From: Croceicoccus naphthovorans
Lineage (GTDB): Bacteria; Pseudomonadota; Alphaproteobacteria; Sphingomonadales; Sphingomonadaceae
Assembly: GCF_001028705.1 (NCBI RefSeq)
Contig: NZ_CP011770.1
Coordinates: 437,501-501,500, forward strand
Direction: 5' to 3'
Length of the DNA: 64,000 nt
Shown here: piece by piece, positions 26,239 to 34,664 of the stretch
How positions within the stretch are numbered: the first letter of the stretch is position 1
How the letters are laid out: every line of letters begins with the position of its first letter
Notes under the pieces: model-generated
What the model saw: only the letters and a program-made list of their open reading frames with translations
Database searches by the model: none
What the model was told of the DNA's origin: nothing
Made by a program: the position numbers and the translations under genes

Positions 26239-26637
26239 TCAGTCGATCTCGGGAGCGTCTTGGTTGTCGTTCTCGTCGCCAGAGCCGTTGCCACGCGAGA
26301 GGAAGTCGACCTTGTCGGCGAGGATCTCGGTGCCGTAGCGCGTTACCCCGTCCTTGTCCTCCCACTGGGTGTAGTGGATACGTCCCTGGACGCTGACGAG
26401 CTGACCCTTGGTGCAGTACTGGCCGACGGTCTTGGCGAGGCCGTTGAAGCAGGTCACCCGGTGGAACTCGCTTTCCTTGGCGGTGTAGCCGTTCTCGTCC
26501 TTGTAGGTCTTGCCATCCTTGTCGCGTGCGGGGCGATCGGTGACGACAGTGATCCCGGTGACATTGGTGCCGCCCTTGGTCTCGCGGGTGTCGGGATCGC
26601 GAGCGATGCGGCCGGTGAGGATTGCGATATTGGTCAT
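26239..26637 (-). CDS. ssb: Single-stranded DNA-binding protein (plasmid/ICE type)
   Basis: 132-residue OB-fold protein. 'ILTGRIARDPDTRET' and 'EFHRVTCFNGLAKTVGQYC' followed by 'GQLVSVQGRIHYTQW' are SSB family signatures, and the acidic tail 'GSGDENDNQDAPEID' replaces the usual DDDIPF end. Plasmids and conjugative elements often encode such SSBs to protect transferred single strands. Good GGAC-rich leader but no certain SD. Chromosomal SSB is expected elsewhere. Confidence 0.88.
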   Translation of the reverse strand: MTNIAILTGRIARDPDTRETKGGTNVTGITVVTDRPARDKDGKTYKDENGYTAKESEFHRVTCFNGLAKTVGQYCTKGQLVSVQGRIHYTQWEDKDGVTRYGTEILADKVDFLSRGNGSGDENDNQDAPEID

Positions 26638-27297
26638 GATGGTAGTCCTTCAGTTCCTCAAACCGGAGACCATCTCCGGCTTGCGAACATCCAGAAGAAG
26701 CAGGGCATGGGAGGACTGCACCGCAGGAGCAAAGCTCCAAGGGAAACCTGTTCATGACGGGTGGTGCGGGCAGGCGCGCGAAGCGCGACAACACGGCCGG
26801 AAAGGAACGGGTTGCTGTCCTCAGCTGACCTGATTCAGGACTGTTCGCGACAAAGGCCGGATGGGTATCGGGTGCGGGTCTGAAGGTGCCGTGACCGGCA
26901 CTTCTAATCAGACTTCACCTTCGCCTGCCGATGTCGCCAGGAGATCCATGAAGTTGCGCGCTGCTCCCCATTTTCCTCGTTTTCGAACGCCACATCGAGG
27001 TCAAGGGTGGACTTCTCCCCTAACTGCTAATTTAGGCGCTGCTGGATTCATTTGATGTTGCGGGTACTTACCAACTGACCTTGGTACGAGCACAGGTTTC
27101 TGACCACTATGTGGCGGTCTTTCGAACTTCCAAGGAAGGTGGCGAGACATTGAAGGTGGCGTTAATTTGGAACTCTCCCGTCGCAGCTCAGCTAACGAAG
27201 CTTGTGAAACAATCGAGAATTTTCCTAAGAAGATTATGCTATAGTTATCGACTCTTAACCGGGCTGTCGGCAGAGTAATTGTGAAGGGGGCAATTTG
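26638..27297. other. Long stretch without a convincing gene
   Basis: About 660 bp. Several short ORFs exist, but none has a good ribosome-binding site with family-like content. AT content rises toward 27300. It ends at the start of the small gene split by the IS3 element. Confidence 0.4.
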
Positions 27298-27337
27298 ATG
27301 CCGATTGACGTGACCCCCAGCTTTCCCCCAGCTGGGA

Positions 27338-28192
27338 TTAGAGCCGGACCGCGTTGTTGCGCATGAGCGCGGTTGAAGCAATGGGCTGCGTAGCGGAGCC
27401 CGTAGGGCGTAGCGAAGCTGGCCATTGCTTATCCAGTTTGGCGGCGAACGCCGCCGGGGTGTCGTAGTCGAGGGAAGAATGCGGCCTCTCCCGGTTGTAG
27501 TCCTCCACCCAGGCAGCGATCTCGACGCGGGCGTGAGCCATGCTGAGGAACAAAGTCTCATTGAGCAGTTCGTCCCGCATGCGGCCATTAAAGCTCTCGA
27601 CGTAAGCGTTTTGCATTGGCCTTCCCGGTGCGATGTAATGCCACTCCACACCGATCTCCCCACACCATGCCAGCACCGCATTGCTGGTGAGCTCGGTGCC
27701 ATTGTCGCTGACGATCATGCCGGGCTTGCCACGCTGCGCGATCAGCTCAGTCAGTTCGCGCACGACACGGCGCCCGGAGATCGACGTATCCGGCACCGCT
27801 GCCAGGCACTCCCTCGTCACATCATCGACCACGTTGAGCACCCGGAATCGTCTTCCCGAAGCCATCTGGTCGTGAACAAAGTCCAGGCTCCAGCGCTGGT
27901 TCGGCAGCGCCAGCACCGGAGCAGGTGCTCTCGTGCCCACAGCACGCCTGCGACTGCGTCGTCGTCTGACCGCCAACCCTTCCTCACGGTAGAGCCTCTG
28001 GGTCTTCTTCCGGTTGATCATGATCCCCTCCCGGCGCAGCAGGATGTGCAGACGGCGATAGCCGAACCGCCGACGCTGGTTGGCCAGCTCGCGCAGCTTC
28101 TCACGCAGATCGGCGTCATCGTCCCGGGTGGAACGGTAACGCACGCTCTTGCGATCAGCATCGATGACACGGCACGCCCGCCGCTCGCTCAT
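27338..28192 (-). CDS. IS3-family transposase OrfB (DDE integrase core)
   Basis: 284-residue catalytic part. The DDE triad is visible: Asp104 in 'WSLDFVHD', Asp163 in 'IVSDNGTEL', Glu199 in '[12 protein letters not shown]'. '[16 protein letters not shown]' is the IS3 HTH_21 segment. Active enzyme is probably an OrfAB fusion made by -1 frameshifting at the A6 run in orfA, so the open frame in practice starts before 28192. No internal stop is seen, so the copy looks functional. Confidence 0.9.
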   Translation of the reverse strand: MSERRACRVIDADRKSVRYRSTRDDDADLREKLRELANQRRRFGYRRLHILLRREGIMINRKKTQRLYREEGLAVRRRRSRRRAVGTRAPAPVLALPNQRWSLDFVHDQMASGRRFRVLNVVDDVTRECLAAVPDTSISGRRVVRELTELIAQRGKPGMIVSDNGTELTSNAVLAWCGEIGVEWHYIAPGRPMQNAYVESFNGRMRDELLNETLFLSMAHARVEIAAWVEDYNRERPHSSLDYDTPAAFAAKLDKQWPASLRPTGSATQPIASTALMRNNAVRL

Positions 28193-28242
28193 CCCGTGGC
28201 AGGCCTGGAGATGAGCGACAGCTTCCCGCTTGGCGGCGGGCG

Positions 28243-28509
28243 TCAGAACTTTTTTGCCAGAAGATCCTTCAACGCGGCCTGGTCCAACATGGCATCGGCG
28301 AGCAACCGCTTCAGCTTCGCGTTCTCGCTCTCGAGCTCCTTCAGTCGGCGGGCATCGGACACCTCCAGCCCGCCATACTTCGACTTCCAGTTGTAGATCG
28401 TCGCTTCCGACACTCCGTGTCGCCGGGCCAGGTCAGCGGTCTTCGCACCCGCCTCAGCCTCCTTCAGCACACCGATGATCTGCTCTTCGGAAAACCTCGT
28501 TCTCTTCAT
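28243..28509 (-). CDS. IS3-family transposase OrfA (HTH)
   Basis: 88-residue DNA-binding protein: '[17 protein letters not shown]' and '[20 protein letters not shown]' form the HTH, followed by a leucine-zipper-like '[19 protein letters not shown]'. Near its 3' end six As at 28250-28255 (minus strand, C-AAAAAA-G) form the expected slippery site for making OrfAB. Confidence 0.9.
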   Translation of the reverse strand: MKRTRFSEEQIIGVLKEAEAGAKTADLARRHGVSEATIYNWKSKYGGLEVSDARRLKELESENAKLKRLLADAMLDQAALKDLLAKKF

Positions 28510-28702
28510 CTCGTCCGTCCTTCTGTAAGGGCCGGACTCTAATCCAAATTGGAGGAAAATCAGGGGGTCACGTCAATCTGGATGGCGAAGAGCTTGAGGT
28601 AATCTTGGCGCAAAATGACGAAACGATCTATTTCACAAAGACCCATCTGGCCGATTTGAAGAAGGTCATAGAGGTTGATCGCCGTAGCATTACCGGAATT
28701 CC

Positions 28703-29920
28703 TCAAGCCGATGGTGAGACATAAAGCGTACGACCTTGCCGAAGTGCATCGAGGTAGTCGCTCCACCACTGAGCCATCTTTACGCGTTCATCCCAGTAGT
28801 TCCCGCGATTGTAGACCCCTCGAATCGCGTTGCTATCTCCGTGAGCCAAAGCGCGCTCGATCGCGTCGGGGTGCCAAAGTCCGCTCTCGTTGAGCATGGT
28901 CGATGCAGTCGAACGCAGACCATGTGCTGTCACTTCGTCCTTGGTGAAGCCCATGCGACGAAATGCTGCATTGACCGTGTTCTCGCTCATGGGACGTTGG
29001 CTCGTATGGAACGCTGGGAAGATGTAGCCCTTGCTGCCGGTAATCGATCTCAGCTCGCGAAACAGTTCCAACACCTGGCGTGATAGCGGCACTACATGGG
29101 CCCGGCGCGCCTTCATCTTGCCTTCCGGAATTGTCCAGGTGGCTTTGTCCCAGTCAATCTCGTGCCACTCGCCGTGGCGAAGCTCGCCGGGGCGCACAAA
29201 AACATGCGGTGCGATCTTCAAAGCGAATTTCGTAGCCGGGTAGCATTCGAAATCATCGATAGCACGAAGGAGCCCGCCCAACTTCTCCGGCTCGAGGATC
29301 GCCGCGTAATGCCGTGCTCTTGGTGTCACCAGTGCGCCTTGCAGGATCGAGGTTGGATCGGTTTGGCACTGGCCAAGCGCGGCCCCATACCGGAACACCC
29401 GGCTTGCGAAGGATCGGCATTTCTTCGCAGTTTCGAGATTACCTTTGGCTTCGAGCTTCTTGAGCGCCGCCAGCATCAACTGCGGATCGACATCGTTGAT
29501 TGGCATATTGCCGATCGCGGGCTTGAGCAGGTCGAGGAACCAGCGGGCCTTGCGCAGCGTGGCTTCTGCCCTGCCTTCGGGCACCATCTTCTCATCGATG
29601 TACTTGTTGGCGATGACCTCGAAGGTGTTCTCCGCACCTAGCTTGATCCTGGCCTTCTTGCGCTTGCGCTCCAGCATCGGATCGATGCCATCGGAAACCT
29701 TGAGCCGTGCTCGGTCGCGGAGCTGGCGCGCTTGCGACAAGCTAATCTCAGGGAACGCGCCGATGGGCAGCTTCTTTTCCTTCCCGCCAAAGCGGTACTT
29801 GAAATACCAGAGCTTGGAGCCGTTCGGCTTCACCAGAAGCAGCAGCCCACGCGAGTCGTATTTCTTGTACGACTTGTCGGCAGCTCGGAAGCCTTTGATT
29901 TCCTGCACATTGAGGCTCAT
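28703..29920 (-). CDS. P4-type tyrosine integrase of island 1
   Basis: 405-residue integrase with the N-terminal DUF4102 arm-binding domain ('DSRGLLLLVKPNGSKLWY', 'IGAFPEISLSQARQLRD') and catalytic core: Arg in 'FVRPGELRHGEW', 'TAHGLRSTASTML', 'ALAHGDSNAIRGVYNRG'. It lies 177 bp from the 3' end of tRNA-Leu, the standard position for P4-type integrases that use tRNA genes as att sites. Intact by eye. Its 3' end overlaps the split small gene on the opposite strand. Confidence 0.9.
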   Translation of the reverse strand: MSLNVQEIKGFRAADKSYKKYDSRGLLLLVKPNGSKLWYFKYRFGGKEKKLPIGAFPEISLSQARQLRDRARLKVSDGIDPMLERKRKKARIKLGAENTFEVIANKYIDEKMVPEGRAEATLRKARWFLDLLKPAIGNMPINDVDPQLMLAALKKLEAKGNLETAKKCRSFASRVFRYGAALGQCQTDPTSILQGALVTPRARHYAAILEPEKLGGLLRAIDDFECYPATKFALKIAPHVFVRPGELRHGEWHEIDWDKATWTIPEGKMKARRAHVVPLSRQVLELFRELRSITGSKGYIFPAFHTSQRPMSENTVNAAFRRMGFTKDEVTAHGLRSTASTMLNESGLWHPDAIERALAHGDSNAIRGVYNRGNYWDERVKMAQWWSDYLDALRQGRTLYVSPSA

Positions 29921-30094
29921 TTGGGGGCCTCACTTTCGTGCGATTTGGGGGCTTTTGAGCTGGAGCCCCCAACCGAGGCCCCCAGAGGCGTTGGAACAAA
30001 GCGGAACAAAACAAGACCTCGCTTTCTGCGCTAGAGGTCAAGAATGGCAGAATTCCGCCGTTTTCGCAATGTTTTGGAACGTTCTGATGAGAAC

Positions 30095-30113
30095 AAATGG
30101 TGCCCAGAAGAGG
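30095..30113 (-). repeat. Putative proximal att (tRNA-Leu 3' end)
   Basis: AAATGGTGCCCAGAAGAGG covers the tRNA CCA end and 3 flanking bases; partner of 11237-11254. Confidence 0.5.
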
Positions 30114-30184
30114 ACTCGAACCTCCACGCCCTTGCGAGCGCCGCCACCTGAAGACGGTGCGTCTACCAATTCCGCCATCTGGGC
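30098..30184 (-). tRNA. tRNA-Leu (anticodon CAG)
   Basis: 87-nt class II tRNA with encoded CCA. Acceptor GCCCAGA pairs with TCTGGGC, D-arm GGCGGAATTGGTAGACGC, anticodon stem CCGTC/GGCGG around TTCAGGT (CAG), long variable arm, and T-loop GGTTCGAGTCC. Intact; used as the insertion site of island 1. Confidence 0.95.
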
Positions 30185-30395
30185 ACACATGCACCGGCGA
30201 TCCGTGTGTCGCCGTGCGGGTAGGAGCGCGCCGATAGACGGGGGTGCGGGGCCTTGTCAATGGGAATGCGACAAGTTCGTTCGCGCGGCTGCCGCATCTT
30301 TGGTTGCGCGGGCGCGGTGTGCGTGCCAAACGCGGGGCCGGTGGCTGCAGGCGTGGCCATGCATCGGTATTCTAGCGACCTCGAAAGGGCACGAC

Positions 30396-31343
30396 ATGGC
30401 TTCCTCCGCTCTGGCCGGAAAGCTCGTCACTCTCATCGGCGGCAGCGGGTTCCTTGGATCTCGCGTGGCCCAGAACCTGCTCGCCAAAGGCGCGCGTTTG
30501 CGGGTGGCAAGCCGCGATCCGAAGAAGAGCTGGCACCTGAAGCCGCTGGCCAATCTGGGCCAGTTACAGTTTGCCAGTGTCGATGTGCGCAAGCCCGAAA
30601 CGGTTCGCGCGGTTGTCGCCGGGGCGGACGCGGTGGTGAATTTAGTCGGCGCGTTCGACGGCGATCTGGATGCGGTGCAGGGCAGCGGCGCGGGCAAAGT
30701 CGCGGAACTGGCAAAAGAGGCGGGGGCGAGCGCCTTTGTCCATGTCTCTGCCATCGGGGCCGATTCCGAATCGGAACTTGCCTATCAGAGCAGCAAGGGC
30801 CGCGGCGAAGTGGCCGTGGCAGAGGCATTTCCGGGCGCGACGATCCTGCGCCCTTCTATCCTCTTCGGTGAGGACGACCAGTTCGTGAACATGTTTGCGA
30901 ACCTGATTTCCTCGATCCCCGCGATGCCCGTGTTCGCGCCAGAGGCGAAGTTGCAACCGGTGCATGTCGACGATGTGGCTGATGCGGTGATCGCGGTGCT
31001 GGAAGATGCGTCGCTGGCGGGCAAGACCTATGAACTGGCCGGGCCGGACGTGGTGACGATGCTGGACCTGAATGAGCGGATCGCCAAGGCGCAGGACCGG
31101 TCGCGCATGTTCCTGCCGCTGCCCGATTTCGTCGGGCGGACGATCGCGTCGCTCACCGGCTGGCTACCCGGCGCGCCGATCACGGCGGACCAGTACGCGA
31201 TGCTGGAGCAGGGCAATGTGGCCCGTGGCGACAAGCCGGGTCTGGCCAAGCTGGGCATCACGCCAAAGCCACTGGACCTGTTCCTCGATCGCTGGATGGT
31301 CCGGTACCAAAAGCACGGACGCTTCCACGAATCGAACGCGTAA
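30396..31343 (+). CDS. NAD(P)-binding protein, complex I NDUFA9-like
   Basis: 315-residue Rossmann-fold protein of the atypical short-chain dehydrogenase type. 'LVTLIGGSGFLGSRVA' is the dinucleotide site (GGxGFxG), followed by 'GARLRVASRDPKK', 'ADAVVNLVGAFDG', and 'LRPSILFGEDDQF' with 'LQPVHVDDVADAV'. This is the NDUFA9/39-kDa complex I-associated subfamily common in Alphaproteobacteria; its role may be ubiquinone or redox sensing at the membrane. Start at 30396 follows GAAAGGG; the much longer open frame upstream runs across the tRNA and integrase and is not real. Confidence 0.88.
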   Translation: MASSALAGKLVTLIGGSGFLGSRVAQNLLAKGARLRVASRDPKKSWHLKPLANLGQLQFASVDVRKPETVRAVVAGADAVVNLVGAFDGDLDAVQGSGAGKVAELAKEAGASAFVHVSAIGADSESELAYQSSKGRGEVAVAEAFPGATILRPSILFGEDDQFVNMFANLISSIPAMPVFAPEAKLQPVHVDDVADAVIAVLEDASLAGKTYELAGPDVVTMLDLNERIAKAQDRSRMFLPLPDFVGRTIASLTGWLPGAPITADQYAMLEQGNVARGDKPGLAKLGITPKPLDLFLDRWMVRYQKHGRFHESNA

Positions 31344-31345
31344 CC

Positions 31346-32017
31346 TTACGCGTTGATGTCCGAATAGTGCTTGGGGGGCGCAACGCCCTCCATCCGGTCG
31401 GCCAGAAGCGGCTGAAAGCTCGGCCTGCTTTTAAAAACCGAATACCAGCCGCGCGCCTGTTCGTGGCCCGACCAGTCGATGCCGCCAAGGTAATCGGCGA
31501 CCGAAATCTGCGCGGCGGCGGCAAGGTCGGCCAAGCTCATAGTCGCGCCCGCCAGCCAAGGGCGATGGTCGATCAGGTAGTCGACATAATCAAGATGCTC
31601 GTCCGCCAGCCGCATGGCATTGCGCAGCGCGGTCGAATTCGGTGCCTGCCGGTGCACGACCCGCTTCGTATAGCGTTCCATCAGCAGCGGACCGGTGACG
31701 TCGCCATAGAAATTCTCGTCAAACAAGGCGACCAGCCGGCGAATCTCCGCCCGGTTCGATGCGGTGCCGTTGATCATCGGATTCTTCGGGATCGTCTCCT
31801 CGAAATACTCGCCGATGGCCCTGCTGTCCGACAGGGTGATGTTCTTCGCATCGTCGCGGATCGCCGGGGTGCGTCCGGTGGGGTTCATCAGGAAGAATTC
31901 GTCGCGCATTTCCCATGGGTTTTCGCGCACGAGTTCGAAAGACACGCCTTTTTCCGCAAGCAGCAGGCGCAGCTTGCGGCTGAACGGACAGAGCGGAAAC
32001 TGATAGAGCCGCCACAT
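31346..32017 (-). CDS. Glutathione S-transferase family protein
   Basis: 223-residue cytosolic GST. N-terminal thioredoxin fold 'WRLYQFPLCPFSRKLRL' with a CPFS motif, 'EVIRENPWEMRDEF'-like strand as 'FELVRENPWEMRDEF', then an all-helical C-terminal domain with 'WLAGATMSLADLAAAAQ'. The Cys-Pro-Phe-Ser motif suggests a Cys-type active site (beta or omega class). Convergent with the NDUFA9-like gene, with stops 3 bp apart. Substrate unknown. Confidence 0.85.
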   Translation of the reverse strand: MWRLYQFPLCPFSRKLRLLLAEKGVSFELVRENPWEMRDEFFLMNPTGRTPAIRDDAKNITLSDSRAIGEYFEETIPKNPMINGTASNRAEIRRLVALFDENFYGDVTGPLLMERYTKRVVHRQAPNSTALRNAMRLADEHLDYVDYLIDHRPWLAGATMSLADLAAAAQISVADYLGGIDWSGHEQARGWYSVFKSRPSFQPLLADRMEGVAPPKHYSDINA

Positions 32018-32170
32018 GGCCTTGAATTGCCTGCCTTTCCCCAGAGGGCGCAAAGATGCCCCACGTGTGGCGCACCCCCATGCGCCTTCGATCAAACCGA
32101 TTGACGCAACCGCGCCCCCTACGTCAACAGACGATCCGGGCCATGCGCCGATAATCGAGGGATTTCGACG

Positions 32171-32728
32171 ATGAATGGAGCGATGAACCGAGATGAGGCG
32201 ATTTTGGGCTGCGTACTGGGGGGCGGCGCGTCGACGCGGTTCGGCAGCGACAAGGCTTTGGCGGTGCTGGATGGAGCGACGTTGCTGGATCGTGCGCGGG
32301 CGACCCTGATCGCGCTATGCGGCGATGTCGTGATCGCGGGCAGGGCGGACCTTGAAGGAGCGGTGGCCGACTGGCCGGAGGCTGGGCTGGGGCCTTTGGG
32401 GGGATTGGCCGGGGCCTTGCGCCATGCGCGCGAAGCGGGGTTCGGCGCCGTTCTGGCCTGCGGGGTCGATAGCCTTGGCCTGCCGGAGGACTTGCTGGCC
32501 CGCCTCTCGCCCGGTCCGGCCTGCCTCGCCGCGCAGCCGGTTGTCGGGCTGTGGCCGGTTGCCACGCTGGACGTTCTGGCCGAGATCCTGACCGGGGGTG
32601 AGCGCCGTTCGATGCTCCACTTTGCAGAGCGGACCGGGGCGCGGCTGGTCGAACTGGACGCCCCGCCAGCCAATGTGAACACGCCCGAGGATCTGGCACG
32701 GCTGGCCGAGGACCAAAGGCGTAGCTGA
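32171..32728 (+). CDS. mobA: Molybdenum cofactor guanylyltransferase
   Basis: 185-residue nucleotidyltransferase that converts Mo-molybdopterin to its GMP-dinucleotide form in the cytoplasm. 'GCVLGGGASTRFGSDKALAVL' carries the LxGGxSxRxGxDKA signature. The C-terminal 'ANVNTPEDLARL' is also typical. Start at ATG 32171 follows GAGGGATTTCGACG. First of a plus-strand cluster with UPF0262, a GH25-like protein and dcd. Slightly short but complete. Confidence 0.87.
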   Translation: MNGAMNRDEAILGCVLGGGASTRFGSDKALAVLDGATLLDRARATLIALCGDVVIAGRADLEGAVADWPEAGLGPLGGLAGALRHAREAGFGAVLACGVDSLGLPEDLLARLSPGPACLAAQPVVGLWPVATLDVLAEILTGGERRSMLHFAERTGARLVELDAPPANVNTPEDLARLAEDQRRS

Positions 32729-32777
32729 TTTTGGCGGCTTGTGCCGGTCCTTCGCATTTGCAATGGCAGTGCCGACT

Positions 32778-33260
32778 ATGGCCGACCCCCGCATCATCGA
32801 TATCGCGCTGGACGAAGCGACGATCCTGTGGCGGAACCCCGATATCGAGCAGGAACGGCGCATCGCGATCTTCGACCTGATCGAGGAGAACACCTTCAAG
32901 CCGATGCGCGCCTTCGGGGCTGGGCATGAAGGGCCGTACAAGCTGACCCTGTCGGTGGTCGATGGACGGCTGTCGATCGCCATCGATGACGAATCGGGCA
33001 ATCGGCTGGAAGAACTGTTGCTGGGCCTTGCCCGCTTTCGCCGCCCGATCCGCGAGTATTTCGCGATATGCGACAGCTATTACCAGGCAATTCGCAAGGC
33101 CAGCCCGCAAGAGATCGAGACGATCGACATGGCCCGGCGCGGGGTTCACAACAACGCGGCGGAACTGTTGCTGGAACGGCTGGATGGCAAGGTAGAGACC
33201 GATTTCCCGACCGCGCGGCGGCTGTTCACGCTGATCTGCGTGCTGCACATCCGGGGCTGA
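32778..33260 (+). CDS. UPF0262 family protein
   Basis: 160-residue conserved alphaproteobacterial protein of unknown function. 'RIIDIALDEATILWRNPD' and 'YKLTLSVVDGRLSIAI' with 'LARFRRPIREYFAICDSYY' are UPF0262 hallmarks. Start at 32778 ('MADPR') fits family alignments better than the upstream 32739 codon. The next gene starts 5 bp after its stop, suggesting co-transcription. Confidence 0.88.
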   Translation: MADPRIIDIALDEATILWRNPDIEQERRIAIFDLIEENTFKPMRAFGAGHEGPYKLTLSVVDGRLSIAIDDESGNRLEELLLGLARFRRPIREYFAICDSYYQAIRKASPQEIETIDMARRGVHNNAAELLLERLDGKVETDFPTARRLFTLICVLHIRG

Positions 33261-33264
33261 TCCG

Positions 33265-33975
33265 ATGGCACTGCCCCGATTGCGCATGCCGCGAATCCGG
33301 CTGGCGCGCCCACGCCTCTGGCTGGTTTTCGCCGCCGTGGTGCTCGCCATCGTCGGGACGATCTGGTGGAAACAGGCGCACTGGACACCCGATGTGGCCG
33401 ACTATCCTTTGCAGGGGGCATGGCTGTCGGACGGCGATGTCAAGGTGGTTCCGGCGCTGCCCGAACTCGGCGCGCGGTTCGTCTATGTGACCGCAAGTCT
33501 GGGTGCGAAGGGACAGAACGCCGATTTTTCGGCGACGGTGGAAGCCGCGCGGCAGGCCGGATTGCAGGCGGGCGCAGTTCATATCTACGATCCTTGCCGC
33601 CGCGCGGACGAGCAATCGGCCAACTTCGTCACGCTGGTCGCCCGCGATGCGGACCTGCTGCCGCCCGCCGTCTATCTCGACAAATCGGGGGAGGACTGCC
33701 CTCGCCGCGTGCGCCCCGCAGAGGTCGAATCGGAACTCGTCGTGTTCCTCAACCAGATCGAGAGCCACGCCGGGATGCGCGCCATCCTTGCGCCGAGCGA
33801 GCGGTTTGAGGAGGAGTACCACTTCGGCAGCCGGGCCGAGCGTGAGCTTTGGCTGACCCGCAACTGGATCGCGCCGGGCTATGCCGGGCGTCCTTGGGCG
33901 TTGTGGACCGCGAATACCGATCTGCGCACCGGCGTCGTTGGCGGCTCGGTCGCATGGGTCGTGGCGCGGCCCTAA
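33265..33975 (+). CDS. Membrane-anchored GH25 (lysozyme)-like protein
   Basis: 236-residue protein with a basic cytoplasmic start, one membrane helix at about 18-34 ('[18 protein letters not shown]') and a periplasmic domain. '[18 protein letters not shown]', '[13 protein letters not shown]' and '[14 protein letters not shown]' resemble the TIM-barrel strands of glycoside hydrolase family 25 muramidases, though the first strand has 'YVTAS' in place of the usual 'IKATEG'. Activity is therefore uncertain; a peptidoglycan-related role is likely. Confidence 0.68.
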   Translation: MALPRLRMPRIRLARPRLWLVFAAVVLAIVGTIWWKQAHWTPDVADYPLQGAWLSDGDVKVVPALPELGARFVYVTASLGAKGQNADFSATVEAARQAGLQAGAVHIYDPCRRADEQSANFVTLVARDADLLPPAVYLDKSGEDCPRRVRPAEVESELVVFLNQIESHAGMRAILAPSERFEEEYHFGSRAERELWLTRNWIAPGYAGRPWALWTANTDLRTGVVGGSVAWVVARP

Positions 33976-34087
33976 GCGGTTAATCCGCACCCGCCAAGTT
34001 AATCCCCACCAGATTGCCCCCGCGCCCTTGCGGGACGTTCCGCCGATTGGGCAAGGAAACCCGCACCAAGGAGGACCGGGCAAGGCA

Positions 34088-34642
34088 ATGGCGATTCTTT
34101 CCGACAAGTGGATCCGCGAACAGGCGCAGAATCAGGGTATGATCGAGCCCTTCGTCGAGGCTCAGAAGCGCGACGGTTGCATATCCTATGGCCTGTCGTC
34201 CTACGGCTATGACGCGCGCGTGGCGGACGAGTTCAAGATTTTCACCAACATCGACAGCGCTATTGTCGATCCCAAGGATTTCGCCAGCAACAGCTTCGTC
34301 GACAAGAAGACCGATTGCTGCATCATCCCGCCCAACAGTTTCGCACTGGCCCGCACGGTCGAATATTTCCGCGTGCCGCGCGACGTGCTGGTGATCTGCC
34401 TTGGCAAGAGCACCTATGCCCGGTGCGGCATCATCGTGAACGTCACCCCGCTGGAACCCGGCTGGGAAGGGCACGTCACGCTGGAATTTTCCAACACCAC
34501 GCCGCTGCCCGCCAAGATCTATGCCAACGAAGGCGCGTGCCAATTCCTGTTCCTGAAAGGGAACGAGCCGTGCGAGGTCAGCTATGCCGACCGCGCAGGC
34601 AAGTACATGGGCCAGCGCGGCGTGACGCTGCCGAAGCTATAG
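34088..34642 (+). CDS. dcd: dCTP deaminase
   Basis: 184-residue enzyme that deaminates dCTP to dUTP for dTMP synthesis. '[18 protein letters not shown]', '[21 protein letters not shown]' split across the catalytic region and '[10 protein letters not shown]' are family signatures, including the R-x-G and E-x-G/A residues around the active site. ATG at 34088 chosen by the conserved 'MAILSDKWI' start; AGGAGG is at 34071-34076. Convergent with yghU. Confidence 0.95.
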   Translation: MAILSDKWIREQAQNQGMIEPFVEAQKRDGCISYGLSSYGYDARVADEFKIFTNIDSAIVDPKDFASNSFVDKKTDCCIIPPNSFALARTVEYFRVPRDVLVICLGKSTYARCGIIVNVTPLEPGWEGHVTLEFSNTTPLPAKIYANEGACQFLFLKGNEPCEVSYADRAGKYMGQRGVTLPKL

Positions 34643-34664
34643 CGGGCAGCGTCACCATACCGGA

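Larger units (their letters stand above)
27304..28577 (-). mobile_element. IS3-family insertion sequence
   Basis: About 1.27 kb. Both ends carry inverted copies of ATTGACGTGACCCCC, with similarity continuing inward to GGATTAGAG. It holds orfA and orfB in the usual order with an A6 slippery run between them. The expected 3-4 bp target duplication is only approximate (CCG / CTG). Confidence 0.88.
27298..28724 (+). pseudogene. Small gene split by the IS3 element
   Basis: ATG CCG at 27298-27303, preceded by GAAGGGGG, is followed directly by the IS. On the far side the frame resumes at 28578 and runs to TAA at 28722-28724, encoding 'LDGEELEVILAQNDETI' and then 'FTKTHLADLKKVIEVD'. Removing the IS and one copy of a 3-bp duplication (CCG / CTG, one mismatch) restores a reading frame of about 49 residues. 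The product family is unknown. The 3' end overlaps the convergent integrase gene. The strong ribosome-binding site and clean frame support a real gene. Confidence 0.55.
11237..30113. mobile_element. Genomic island 1, inserted at tRNA-Leu(CAG)
   Basis: An 18.9-kb island bounded on the right by the 3' end of tRNA-Leu with a P4-type integrase gene beside it, and on the left by an imperfect copy of the tRNA 3' end (11237-11254 against 30095-30113; the same 18 bases except for one missing C). Contents are plasmid/ICE-like (AlpA, SSB, RHH-like protein), an IS3 element and a nested 11.2-kb element. The left limit is inferred from that short repeat and from the change to AT-richer sequence after the terminator at 11175. 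Confidence 0.6.

Noticed and set aside
27081-27278. 65-codon ORF before the IS3 element
   Set aside because: No ribosome-binding site, no recognisable pattern, ends in low-support sequence.
29445-30395. Long open frame continuing upstream of the NDUFA9-like gene
   Set aside because: It crosses the tRNA-Leu and is antisense to the integrase; the true start at 30396 has a ribosome-binding site and the Rossmann N-terminus.
30254-30871. 205-codon plus-strand ORF overlapping the NDUFA9-like gene
   Set aside because: Frame shadow, Arg/Gly-rich; the real gene is in another frame.
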